Part shown: in pieces, positions 41,289 through 49,565 of the stretch
Layout: the number at the start of each line of letters is the position of its first letter
How positions within the stretch are numbered: the first letter of the stretch is position 1
Notes under the pieces: model-generated
Databases searched by the model: none
Told to the model about the DNA's origin: nothing
What the model saw: only the letters and a program-made list of their open reading frames with translations
Translations under genes and position numbers: made by a program
Assembly (NCBI RefSeq): GCF_024519455.1
Contig: NZ_JALJRY010000028.1
Coordinates: 1-64,000, forward strand
Origin: Streptomyces sp. STR69
GTDB lineage: Bacteria > Actinomycetota > Actinomycetes > Streptomycetales > Streptomycetaceae
DNA length: 64,000 nucleotides
Direction: 5' to 3'

Positions 41289-43319
41289 CTAGGCGGCGAT
41301 CGGTTGCTTGGCCTCCGCCGTGGGGGCGGATATGTCCTTCGGCGCTCCGGGGGCCGTGGCACCGGCGGCCGGCTTGCGCATGCCCTTCAGTACGACGACC
41401 AGGCCCGCCGTGACGGACATGCCGACCGCGATGGCGATCAGGTAGAGGAACGGGCTGCCGATCAGCGGGACCACGAAGATGCCGCCGTGCGGGGCGCGCA
41501 GGGTCGCGCCGAAGGCCATCGACAGGGCGCCGGTGATCGCGCCGCCCACCATCGAGGACGGGATGACCCGCAGGGGGTCGGCCGCCGCGAACGGGATGGC
41601 GCCCTCGGAGATGAAGGAGGCGCCCAGGACCCAGGCGGCCTTGCCGTTCTCGCGCTCGGTCTCGGTGAAGAGCTTGCCGCGCACGGTCGTCGCCAGGGCC
41701 ATCGCCAGCGGCGGGACCATGCCGGCCGCCATGACCGCGGCCATGATCTTCATCGCCGAGTCACTGGGGTTGGAGACCGCGATACCCGCCGTGGCGAAGG
41801 TGTACGCGACCTTGTTGACCGGGCCGCCGAGGTCGAAGCACATCATCAGGCCGAGCAGGGCGCCCAGCAGGATGGCGTTCGAGCCGCTGAGGCCGTTGAG
41901 CCAGTCGGTCATGCCCTTCTGCGCGGAGGCGATCGGTTTGCCGATGACCACGAACATCAGGAACCCGACGACCGCCGTGGAGATCAGTGGGATCACCACC
42001 ACCGGCATGATCCCGCGGACCGCCTTGGGGATCTTCACCTTCTGGATCGCCAGCACCACGCCACCGGCGATCAGACCGGCCGCCAGACCGCCCAGGAACC
42101 CGGCGTTGATGGTGGAGGCGATCATGCCGCCGACGAAGCCCGGCACCAGACCGGGCCGGTCCGCCATGCCGTAGGCGATGTAGCCGGCCAGCACCGGGAC
42201 CAGGAAGCCGAAGGCGACGGCGCCGACCTGGAACATCAGCGCTGCCCAGCTGTCGGTCTGCGTCCACACGAAGTGCTGCATGACCGAGGGCGCGGACTTG
42301 ATCTCGTAGCCGCCGATCGCGAAGCCGAGGGCGATCAGCAGACCGCCGGCCGCGACGAACGGGACCATGTAACTGACGCCGGACATCAGCCACTTGCGGA
42401 GCATCGAGCCGTAGCCCTCGCCCGCCTCGCCGCCGCGCTCGACCGGCGTGGGCGCGGATCCGCCGCTGACCTCGCCGCGCTCCGCCTTGCCGCGGACCTC
42501 GGTGATCAGTTCGGCGGGACGGTTGATGCCCGCCTTCACACCGACGTCGACGGTCGGCTTGCCGGCGAAGCGTTCCTTCTCCCGTACGGGTACGTCGTGG
42601 GCGAAGATCACGGCGTCCGCCGCCGCGATCACCGCCGGGTCGAGCCGGGTGAAACCGGCCGAGCCCTGTGGCTCCACGACGAGTTCGACACCGGCCTCGC
42701 GGCCCGCGTTCTCCAGCGACTCGGCCGCCATGTAGGTGTGCGCGATACCGGTCGGACAGGAGGTGACGGCGACGATCCGGAACGGACGGTCGCCCTCCCC
42801 CGCCGTGTCCGTGCTGCCCGTCGCGGCGCCGGCGGAGGCCGCCGCCGGCGTCGCGACGGAGTCTGTGGAGCCCTCGGGCTCGTCGCCGCGGATCAGCGCC
42901 GCCGCGCTCTCCGCGTCGGCCACCGACCGCAGCGCGGTGGTGAACTCGGCGTTCATGAGCTGCCGGGCGAGCGCCGACAGGATGGTGAGGTGGGCGTCGT
43001 CGGCGCCGGCGGGGGCGGCGATCAGGAAGATCAGGTCGGCGGGGCCGTCCGGGGCGCCGAAGTCGACGCCCTCCGCGCTGCGCCCGAAGGCGAGGGACGG
43101 CTCGGTGACGTACTCGCTGCGGCAGTGCGGGATGCCGATGCCGCCGTCGAGGCCGGTCGGCATCTGCGCCTCGCGGGCGGCCACGTCGGCGAGGAAGCCG
43201 TCGAGGTCGGTGACCCGGCCCTGGGCGACCATGCGCTCGGCGAGGGCACGTGCCGCCGCCTCTTTGGTATCGGCGGACAGGTCGAGGTCGACCAGGTCCG
43301 CGGTGATCATCTCGCTCAT
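41289..43319 (-). CDS. Fructose-specific PTS enzyme IIABC
   Basis: A 676-residue fusion permease that imports fructose as fructose-1-phosphate. Domain order is IIA (1-150, phosphorylation His65 in GIPHCRS), IIB (about 180-275, Cys188 in VTSCPTGIAHT) and the membrane IIC (about 310-650, eight or so helices with ISEGAIPFAA and the SMAFGATLRAPHGGIF block). An Ala/Ser/Thr-rich linker joins IIA and IIB. The ATG at 43319 is the first in a conserved position. It is last in the deoR-fruK-fruA operon, 232 bp after fruK. Confidence 0.95.
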   Translation of the reverse strand: MSEMITADLVDLDLSADTKEAAARALAERMVAQGRVTDLDGFLADVAAREAQMPTGLDGGIGIPHCRSEYVTEPSLAFGRSAEGVDFGAPDGPADLIFLIAAPAGADDAHLTILSALARQLMNAEFTTALRSVADAESAAALIRGDEPEGSTDSVATPAAASAGAATGSTDTAGEGDRPFRIVAVTSCPTGIAHTYMAAESLENAGREAGVELVVEPQGSAGFTRLDPAVIAAADAVIFAHDVPVREKERFAGKPTVDVGVKAGINRPAELITEVRGKAERGEVSGGSAPTPVERGGEAGEGYGSMLRKWLMSGVSYMVPFVAAGGLLIALGFAIGGYEIKSAPSVMQHFVWTQTDSWAALMFQVGAVAFGFLVPVLAGYIAYGMADRPGLVPGFVGGMIASTINAGFLGGLAAGLIAGGVVLAIQKVKIPKAVRGIMPVVVIPLISTAVVGFLMFVVIGKPIASAQKGMTDWLNGLSGSNAILLGALLGLMMCFDLGGPVNKVAYTFATAGIAVSNPSDSAMKIMAAVMAAGMVPPLAMALATTVRGKLFTETERENGKAAWVLGASFISEGAIPFAAADPLRVIPSSMVGGAITGALSMAFGATLRAPHGGIFVVPLIGSPFLYLIAIAVGMSVTAGLVVVLKGMRKPAAGATAPGAPKDISAPTAEAKQPIAA

Positions 43320-43405
43320 CGCGGGCTCCTTCGCACGCGTATCGCCCGGGTGGTGCTGTGGGCGGGGGTGGGGACGGGGGTGAAGCGGGTTATTGCGGAG
43401 GTGGT

Positions 43406-43440
43406 GGTGGAGGCGGGGTCGGGGAAACTCCGCCTCCACC
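43406..43440 (-). other. Hairpin in the fruK-fruA gap
   Basis: GGTGGAGGCGG (43406-43416) and CCGCCTCCACC (43430-43440) pair perfectly around a 13-nt loop within the 232-bp gap between fruK and fruA, in a region rich in G runs. It could act as a partial terminator, RNA stabiliser or processing site setting the fruK:fruA ratio. No promoter is obvious. Confidence 0.55.
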
Positions 43441-43551
43441 GGGCGGCAGGGCGGCTCGGGGTGCCCCGCCTCCCTTCGGCCGCGGCGGTCAACGGGGAGT
43501 ACCGCCGCTTCGTGGCCGGTTCGAGGGGTGTCCTGGAGGCCGTAGAAACGT

Positions 43552-44499
43552 TCATGCGACCGGCTCCGTCAGTACGAGGTCCACCGGGACGTCGGCCGTG
43601 ACGGTCACGGCGGACGGGTCGAGGTCGGCCGGGGTGGGCATCACGCTGCCGGGGAGCTGGACGGCCGCCGCGCCGTGGGCGACCGCCGAGGCGAGCGCCT
43701 CCGGGCCGTGGCCGCCGGCGATCAGGAAGCCGGCCAGCGAGGAGTCCCCCGCGCCGACATTGCTGCGTACGACGTCGACGCGCGCGCTGCCGTACCAGGC
43801 GCCCGAGGCGTCGACCAGCAGTTGGCCGTCCGCGCCGAGGCTGGCGAGGACCGCGCCCGCGCCCAGCTCCCGCAGTTCCTCGGCTGCCTTGACCGCGTCG
43901 CCGACGGTGGCGAGGGGGCGGGAGACGGCCTCCGCGAGTTCCTCGGCGTTGGGCTTGACGACGTCAGGGCGTTCGCGCAGGGCCTCGATGAGCGCGGGGC
44001 CCGAGGTGTCCAGGGCGATACGGACACCGGCGGCGTGCGCGCGGGCGACCAACTCGGCGTACCAGGACGGCGCGAGGCCGCGCGGGAGGCTGCCGCAGCA
44101 GGCGATCCAGTCGGCGTCACGGGACTGCCGGCGGACCGTCTCCAGGAGCAACTCCTGTTCGGCAGCGGTCAGTTCGGGGCCGGGGGCGTTGATCTTCGTG
44201 AGGACGCCGTCCGCCTCGGCGAGGGCGATGTTCGAGCGGGTGGCCCCGGCGACCGGGACCGGCGCGACCTCGATGCCCTGCGAGTCGAGCAGGCTGGCGA
44301 CCAGCGCGCCCGGCGCACCACCCAGCGGCAGCACCGCGACCGTGCGCTGTCCGGCGGCGGCGACGGCACGCGAGACGTTGACGCCCTTGCCGCCCGGGTC
44401 CATGCGCTCGCCGGTGGCCCGTATGACTTCACCGCGGTCGAGGGAGGGGACCTCGTAGGTGCGGTCGAGGGACGGGTTCGGGGTGACCGTGAGGATCAT
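43552..44499 (-). CDS. 1-phosphofructokinase FruK
   Basis: A 315-residue PfkB-family kinase that phosphorylates fructose-1-phosphate to fructose-1,6-bisphosphate. The N-terminal MILTVTPNPSLDRTYEV, the substrate motif GGKGVNVSRA and the C-terminal GAGDSSLAGFL (catalytic Asp) are clear. Its ATG overlaps the deoR stop by 4 bp (ATGA). It works directly with the downstream PTS permease. Confidence 0.95.
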   Translation of the reverse strand: MILTVTPNPSLDRTYEVPSLDRGEVIRATGERMDPGGKGVNVSRAVAAAGQRTVAVLPLGGAPGALVASLLDSQGIEVAPVPVAGATRSNIALAEADGVLTKINAPGPELTAAEQELLLETVRRQSRDADWIACCGSLPRGLAPSWYAELVARAHAAGVRIALDTSGPALIEALRERPDVVKPNAEELAEAVSRPLATVGDAVKAAEELRELGAGAVLASLGADGQLLVDASGAWYGSARVDVVRSNVGAGDSSLAGFLIAGGHGPEALASAVAHGAAAVQLPGSVMPTPADLDPSAVTVTADVPVDLVLTEPVA

Positions 44500-45257
44500 G
44501 CGCGCACTACTTCCATGCCGCCGCGCTCCATGGCGGTGGCGTCTTCTGGGCTCAGCCCGCTGTCGGTGATCAGGAGGTCCACATCGCTCAGGGCTCCGAA
44601 GCGGGCGAAGTGCTCCTGGCCGTGCTTGGCGGAGTCGGCGAGCAGCACCACCCGGCGGGCGGCGCCCATCGCAGCGTGCTTGACCGCGGCCTCGGCGAGG
44701 TCGGGCGTGGTCAGCCCGTGCTCGGCGGAGAAGCCGTTGGCCGCCACGAACACGACGTCGGCGCGGATCTCGCCGTACGCCCGCAGCGCCCAGGCGTCGA
44801 CGGCGGCGCGCGTACGGTGCCGCACGCGCCCCCCGACGAGGTGGAGCTGCATGCCCGGGTGGTCGGCGAGGCGGGCCGCGATGGGCAGGGAGTGGGTGAC
44901 GACGGTGAGTTCGGCCTCCAGCGGGACGATGCCCGCGAGGCGGGCCACCGTCGTACCGGCGTCGAGGATCACCGTGCCCTGCATGGGCAGTTCGGCGAGG
45001 GCCGCCTTGGCGATGCGGTCCTTCTCGTCGGCTGCCGTCGACTCGCGCTCGGCGAGGTCGGGCTCGAAGTCGAGCCGTCCGGCCGGTATGGCCCCGCCGT
45101 GCACCCGGCGCAGCAGACCCGCGCGGTCGAGGGCCTTCAGGTCGCGGCGGATCGTCTCCGCCGTGACCTGGAACTCCTCGGCCAGCGATACGACGTCCAC
45201 CCGGCCGCCGTCACGGGCCAGCCGGAGGATCTCCTGCTGCCGCTCCGGTGCGTACAT
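44496..45257 (-). CDS. DeoR-family repressor of the fru operon
   Basis: A 253-residue DeoR/GlpR-type regulator. The winged helix (residues 5-60, RQQEILRLARDGGRVDVVSL ... VTAETIRRDLKALDRAGLL) and the sugar-phosphate sensing domain with LDAGTTVARLA and AANGFSAEHGLTTPDLAEA are typical. The ligand is probably fructose-1-phosphate. It is the first gene of the operon and so autoregulated. The inverted pair of 13-bp sites around its promoter is the probable operator. Confidence 0.92.
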   Translation of the reverse strand: MYAPERQQEILRLARDGGRVDVVSLAEEFQVTAETIRRDLKALDRAGLLRRVHGGAIPAGRLDFEPDLAERESTAADEKDRIAKAALAELPMQGTVILDAGTTVARLAGIVPLEAELTVVTHSLPIAARLADHPGMQLHLVGGRVRHRTRAAVDAWALRAYGEIRADVVFVAANGFSAEHGLTTPDLAEAAVKHAAMGAARRVVLLADSAKHGQEHFARFGALSDVDLLITDSGLSPEDATAMERGGMEVVRA

Positions 45258-45277
45258 GTCCGTTCGCCTCCGACCAG

Positions 45278-45343
45278 TGCCCGAACTTGTGGTTTCGCTC
45301 GGAGGCTACGCCCACATTTCCGGAAAGTAAACAGGTTCGGGCA
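45278..45343 (-). promoter_or_regulatory. fru operon promoter flanked by two inverted 13-bp operator sites
   Basis: TGCCCGAACTTGT at 45278-45290 is the reverse complement of ACAGGTTCGGGCA at 45331-45343 with one mismatch. Between them, on the minus strand, TTTACT (45326-45331) and TAGCCT (45303-45308) are 17 bp apart and form a good promoter. One site overlaps the -35 and the other lies just downstream of the expected start. Centres are about 53 bp (five helical turns) apart, which suits a DeoR oligomer binding both. Confidence 0.8.
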
Positions 45344-45385
45344 TCAGGCGGACATGAACGGGCAGAGAGGCAACATCAACGGGGA

Positions 45386-45874
45386 TCAGTTGCGGCGCAG
45401 GTCCTTGATCTTCTTCTCGGCGGCGAGGACGGCGCGCACCAGGTCACCCCGGGCGGTCTCCTGCCGCATGGCCTGGACGAGTTGGGCGCGGTGCTCCTGG
45501 ACACCGATGCGTACGGCCGCCGGGCCGGACTCGGGCAGGGCGGTGGCGACGTAGTCCTTCACGCACTCGACGACCTTCCTCAGCTCGGACCGGACGGCCT
45601 CGGTGGTGTCGGCTATTCCCTCGATCATGTTGCCGGTCTGCGAGATCTCGGCGAAGTCGTCGGCCGCGCAGGGCTTCCGGGTGAGGCGGCACTGTGCCTT
45701 GTAGAGATCGGCGAGCCACTCGGCGGGCTTGTCGTATTCGGCGTTCGTCTCGTCCTTGCGACGGATCCTCCGGGTCCAGGCGAAGACTCGTCGCTGGTGC
45801 TGGTACATCAGAACGCCGATGACACCCCCGCCGAGGGCGGACGCAAGGGGCGCCAGGAGGGTGCTGGTCATCAT
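45386..45874 (-). CDS. Small membrane-anchored protein paired with the Crp/Fnr gene
   Basis: A 162-residue protein with an N-terminal transmembrane helix (STLLAPLASALGGGVIGVLM) and a charged helical cytoplasmic part with a probable coiled coil at the end (VRAVLAAEKKIKDLRRN). Two Cys (in QCRLTRKPCAADD) are present. I do not recognise a family. It starts 12 bp after the Crp-like gene and should be cotranscribed. Confidence 0.7.
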   Translation of the reverse strand: MMTSTLLAPLASALGGGVIGVLMYQHQRRVFAWTRRIRRKDETNAEYDKPAEWLADLYKAQCRLTRKPCAADDFAEISQTGNMIEGIADTTEAVRSELRKVVECVKDYVATALPESGPAAVRIGVQEHRAQLVQAMRQETARGDLVRAVLAAEKKIKDLRRN

Positions 45875-45886
45875 GCTGTGGTCCGT

Positions 45887-46627
45887 TCAGGGGTGGGCGT
45901 TCCCGGCGGCACGGTGACGCAGCGCGTCCACGTCGTGGACGACGAACCGGCGGTACCCGGCCTCGACGATCCCGTGGTAGCGCAGGGTCCTGATCGCGTT
46001 CTCCGTGGTGGAGACGGCGAGCTGGAGAGCGGCGGCGAGGTCCTTCTGGCTCGGGCCGGTGATCCTGACGCGGTCCGCCCGGGGGTCGGGGCAGCCCGCG
46101 GTGTCGGCGAGGTGCGCGAGAAGCCTGCTGACCCGCTCCAGGGGCGGCCTGGTGGCCATGGTGTAGACGAGTTCGTCGCTGCGGTTGCGGTCCTCCAGGC
46201 TGCGCAGCAGGGCGCGCTGGACCTCGGGCCACTTGCGCAGCAGGGCGTTGAAGTAGTGGGCGCGGCAGGGGATGACGACGGTCCCGGTCAGGCACTTGGT
46301 GCGGACGGCGGAGTCGTCGGTGACGAGCTTGGCCTCGCCGACCAGCTGGCCGCGGCCCCGGAACCGGGTGACGGTGGGGACGTTCTCCCCAGCGCCCAGC
46401 GGGAAGCGGTCCTGGCGTACGACGCCGTCCCAGATGATGTACACGTCCTGGTCGGCCGGCCCGATCGGCAGGTGCTCGTCGCGCGCGAAGGCACGGCCGC
46501 GCAGGCCGGTCCGCAGCAGCGAGCGCCAGTCCTCGGCCGCCAGCCACCGCAGGAAGCTTCCCTCGGGCTGGTTCTCGGGGGCCAGCAGGAGATCGGGCGG
46601 ACGGGCGGTGTCGACGGTCGAGGGCAT
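45887..46627 (-). CDS. Crp/Fnr-family transcriptional regulator
   Basis: A 246-residue protein. The cyclic-nucleotide-binding beta barrel is at about 40-140 (LPIGPADQDVYIIWDGVVRQ ... GQLVGEAKLV). The dimer helix is next and the winged HTH lies at about 170-235 (PLERVSRLLAHLAD ... DLAAALQLAVSTTENAIRTL). The cAMP-contacting Arg-Ser pair is not evident, so the ligand may differ or be absent. GGGGGAGTGAG precedes the ATG at 46627. A long gene-free stretch lies upstream. It is paired with a small membrane protein. Confidence 0.88.
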   Translation of the reverse strand: MPSTVDTARPPDLLLAPENQPEGSFLRWLAAEDWRSLLRTGLRGRAFARDEHLPIGPADQDVYIIWDGVVRQDRFPLGAGENVPTVTRFRGRGQLVGEAKLVTDDSAVRTKCLTGTVVIPCRAHYFNALLRKWPEVQRALLRSLEDRNRSDELVYTMATRPPLERVSRLLAHLADTAGCPDPRADRVRITGPSQKDLAAALQLAVSTTENAIRTLRYHGIVEAGYRRFVVHDVDALRHRAAGNAHP

Positions 46628-47875
46628 GCTCACTCCCCCGCTCCGGCGTACGCGCCCTGCGGTACGCGCTGGTGGCGAGGTATCACGGTACGCATGGGGT
46701 CTGAATTCCTTTCCCTGTTTCTCTGTTCTGTTGAGGCTCTGGAACCCCACTGGTCGGCGAGGTTCCGGAGTGACGGGTCCGGCCTCCCTCTCCGGGAGGT
46801 ACGGCAACCGCCCGGTTGGTGAGGCCGGGCGGGCGGAAACAGCAGCGGGACAGACCGTACCGCTGGTCGCGAGAGATAAGCCAGTCGGCATTCCGAAGGC
46901 GCCGGGACGGTTAGCGATCATGGTCGAAACCCCCTCGCCATGGGGTTTTACGACAGGAGATCACGCGCGCTCCGAATGGAAAAGTAGCCACCCATTGCGT
47001 AATTACCAATCCGCTTATCCCCGTTATCGGCGTGCCCCCCGGGACGCGGCAGGGACCTTCTCCGCCGGGCGACATATGACGTCCACACAAACGGGCGGCA
47101 AAGACGAGAGGCCCCGGGGCACCACCCCCAGGACCTCCCGGAAAGGTCCGGACCCGTCAGGATCAGACCGCTGCCCAGTAAACACCACGGACCCGCTTTG
47201 GGTCACTCCCCATCAGGCAGGAAGCGGCCCGCACCGCCGGACGGCCGACCCAATTCCCCAACCGTGGGGGTGTCACCGACAGCGCACCTTTCCGCACGCG
47301 CCGTCGAGACATCCCGCCCGGCCGCGCGCTTTACCCCTTTTATGCACGCGCGAGCAAGACCGCCCCTATCCTCACCGGGGTGGGACGACTTCCCCACGTG
47401 ACAGCAACCGATCAAGACCAAACAGATTCGGCCAAAGCACCCCCGCCCCGCCGACGCCCGATTCGGCCGACAGTACGCCCGCCGAATTAACCGGCCGACA
47501 CCTCGGCAATTACTTTCCGAGAGGCAATCCAAGCCGACAGGAAATACGGCCAATCCGCGCCAGGAACGGATTCCCGTCCATGAATCAACGGTTCACCACA
47601 GCACATCACCAAATATCGACTAATGGATAAGGGCACGACCGTTCGGCCGCATCACCACGCCCCTCCCACCCTCACTCCCGCCCCATCTTTCACTCTGTCA
47701 GTTTTCTTGCGGGGCAGGCGAGTTGGGCGCCCGAGCCGCTCCGAAGCCGGAGTGTCCGGTCCAGATGCGGTGATTTCGCCACACAGCGTGTCGTTCGGTA
47801 CCGAGTCCGCCGTCGGATCTGCCCGGCGTGCGCCTCCCCTCGCGCACCGGCGTACGCCAACTCCGACGGCTCGCG
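46628..47875. other. About 1.25 kb without a convincing gene
   Basis: No frame shows Streptomyces codon bias or family similarity, and the frames that stay open have no ribosome binding site. Base composition is more AT-rich than the neighbours, especially about 46950-47030 and 47500-47640. Small hairpins occur, for example AAACCCC/GGGGTTT at 46927-46948 followed by TTA, and CCTCCC/GGGAGG at 46783-46799. It may hold the long leader of the Crp-like gene, an unrecognised RNA, or decayed DNA. Confidence 0.6.
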
Positions 47876-47919
47876 TCGAGCGCCCCGCCCCCGGTACGGC
47901 CTCGGGGCGGGGCGCTCGA
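47876..47919 (-). terminator. Terminator of the DHA2 MFS gene
   Basis: A perfect 16-bp stem (47876-47891 and 47904-47919, TCGAGCGCCCCGCCCC and its complement) with a 12-nt loop, 27 bp downstream of the MFS stop. Confidence 0.88.
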
Positions 47920-47946
47920 CTGCGGTGCGTCCGTCAGCGGATCGCA

Positions 47947-49443
47947 TCAACTCCCTTCGGAGACAGCCCCCTTGGCCGTCCGCCCCGGCAGCGCGAACAT
48001 CAGCAGGAAGATCAGGCCCATCACCGCGGCGACCCAACCCAGCGCGTTCTGGAAGGCGTTGACGAACGCCGGGCCCACCTCGGCCGGGGTCAGCCGGTCG
48101 CCGATCGAGCCGAAGAAGACCACCGACACCAGCCCGAGCCCCAGCGCGTTGCCCATCTGCTGCACGGTGTTGATGAGTCCGGACGCGGAACCCGCGTACT
48201 CGCGCGGCACCTCGGAGAGGATCGTGTCGGTCAGCGGGGCGAAGATCAGGCCCATGCCGGCGCCCATCACGACCAGCGGGAGCGCCATCTGCCAGGAGGC
48301 GATGGCCAGTTGGTACCGGTCGGACTCCCAGAGGTAGAGCAGCACGCCCGCCACCATCACCAGCGCACCGGCCTGGAGGACGTTGCGTCCGCCGACACGC
48401 GGGACCAGCTTCTGGACGGACATCCCGGCGGCCACCGAGCAGGCGATCGAGAACGGCACGCCGGTCAGCCCCGCCCGCAGCGGGCTCCAGCCGAGTCCGG
48501 TCTGCATGTACAGCGTCCAGACCAGGAAGAAGATGCCGAGTCCGACGCCGAAGACGGTCTGCACGGCGATGCCGGCCGCGAAGCTCTTCACCTTGAACAG
48601 GGAGAGTTCGACGAGCGGGGAACCGTCCTGCGCGGCCTTCCGCTTCTCGTACGCCACCAGTCCGCTGAAGACGCCGATCGAACCGGACATCGACACGAAC
48701 CCCCAGGCGGGCCAGCCCAGTTCGTCGCCGCGGGTGAGGGGATACAGCAGCATGAGCAGCCCGAGGGTGACCAGGGCGACGCCGACGAGGTCCAGCTTCA
48801 GCGCGCGCGGCGCCTTCGACTCGGTGATGAAACGGCTGCCCAGGATCAGGCCCGCGATGCCGACGGGCAGGTTGATCAGGAAGATCGGGCGCCATTCGAG
48901 ACCGAAGAGGTTCCACTCGGTGAGCAGGGCGCCGAGCAGCGGCCCGGAGACCGCGCCCAGGCCCACGATCGCGCCGAACAGCCCGAAGACCTTGCCGCGT
49001 TCGTGCGCCGGGAAGGTGGCGTGCACGATCGACAGCACCTGCGGCACCATCATCGCGGCCATCCCGCCCTGCAGGATGCGCGAGGCGACCAGCATCTCCG
49101 GGTTCGCGGCGAAGCCGCACAGGGCGGAGGCGAGCGTGAAGCCGCCGATCCCGAGCAGGAACAGCCGCTTGCGGCCGTAGATGTCGCCGAGCCGTCCGCC
49201 GGTGATGAGTCCGGCGGCGAAGGCGAGCGCGTAACCGGCCGTTATCCACTGGATCTGGCTGAAGGAGGCGCCGGCGTCCCGCTGGATCGACGGGATCGCG
49301 ACATTGACGATCGTGACGTCGACGAGGTCCATGAAGGCCGCGGTCATCACGATCGCGAGGGCGAACCAGCGCCGCCGGTCGGCCGTACGTGCCGGTTCCG
49401 TCGAGACGGCCGGGCTGTCCGCAAGGAGTTCGGTGGAGGTCAT
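47947..49443 (-). CDS. DHA2-type MFS drug exporter
   Basis: A 498-residue proton-driven exporter with 14 predicted helices. Motif A reads GRLGDIYGRKRLFLLG, motif C-like glycines are in FGLFGAIVGLGAVSGPLLGA, and the helix-1 motif DLVDVTIVNVAIPSI is typical of the DHA2 family. Substrates are usually antibiotics or dyes. It diverges from the YafY-type regulator with a palindrome between them, which probably controls it. The ATG at 49443 gives the normal length. Confidence 0.9.
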   Translation of the reverse strand: MTSTELLADSPAVSTEPARTADRRRWFALAIVMTAAFMDLVDVTIVNVAIPSIQRDAGASFSQIQWITAGYALAFAAGLITGGRLGDIYGRKRLFLLGIGGFTLASALCGFAANPEMLVASRILQGGMAAMMVPQVLSIVHATFPAHERGKVFGLFGAIVGLGAVSGPLLGALLTEWNLFGLEWRPIFLINLPVGIAGLILGSRFITESKAPRALKLDLVGVALVTLGLLMLLYPLTRGDELGWPAWGFVSMSGSIGVFSGLVAYEKRKAAQDGSPLVELSLFKVKSFAAGIAVQTVFGVGLGIFFLVWTLYMQTGLGWSPLRAGLTGVPFSIACSVAAGMSVQKLVPRVGGRNVLQAGALVMVAGVLLYLWESDRYQLAIASWQMALPLVVMGAGMGLIFAPLTDTILSEVPREYAGSASGLINTVQQMGNALGLGLVSVVFFGSIGDRLTPAEVGPAFVNAFQNALGWVAAVMGLIFLLMFALPGRTAKGAVSEGS

Positions 49444-49462
49444 GGCTTGAAGCTATGACGCC

Positions 49463-49485
49463 ACTAGGTCAGATCGTGTCCTAGT
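49463..49485. promoter_or_regulatory. Operator candidate between MFS exporter and yafY-type gene
   Basis: ACTAGGTCA (49463-49471) and TGTCCTAGT (49477-49485) are inverted with one mismatch across a 5-bp spacer. It begins 20 bp upstream of the exporter start and 77 bp upstream of the regulator start, in the correct place to control both. Confidence 0.7.
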
Positions 49486-49505
49486 TCTACGGCATCCTCG
49501 AACTC

Positions 49506-49565
49506 ATGACGACGACGGTGACGACAGCGGCGACAACAGCGGTGACGACGACGGAGCACTCATGA
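49506..49565 (+). CDS. Threonine-rich leader ORF overlapping the YafY-type start
   Basis: ATG at 49506 opens a 19-codon frame, MTTTVTTAATTAVTTTEHS, whose TGA overlaps the ATG of the regulator (ATGA at 49562-49565). Nine of 19 residues are Thr, from a repeating ACG/ACA stretch. No Shine-Dalgarno precedes it. It could be a translated, coupled leader peptide or simply low-complexity spacer DNA. Confidence 0.4.
   Translation: MTTTVTTAATTAVTTTEHS

Noticed and set aside
41226..43601. A 791-codon plus-strand frame opposite fruA
   Set aside because: Shadow frame with His/Asp/Arg-rich low-complexity translation. fruA on the minus strand has all PTS motifs.
46680..46715. SigR promoter before the Crp-like gene (AGGAAT-N18-GTGA)
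   Set aside because: The -10 element is GTG instead of GTT, below the quality of the two accepted SigR sites.
47203..47553. A 116-residue minus-strand protein in the gene-free region
   Set aside because: Codon use does not match the genome, no ribosome binding site is present and no motif is recognised.
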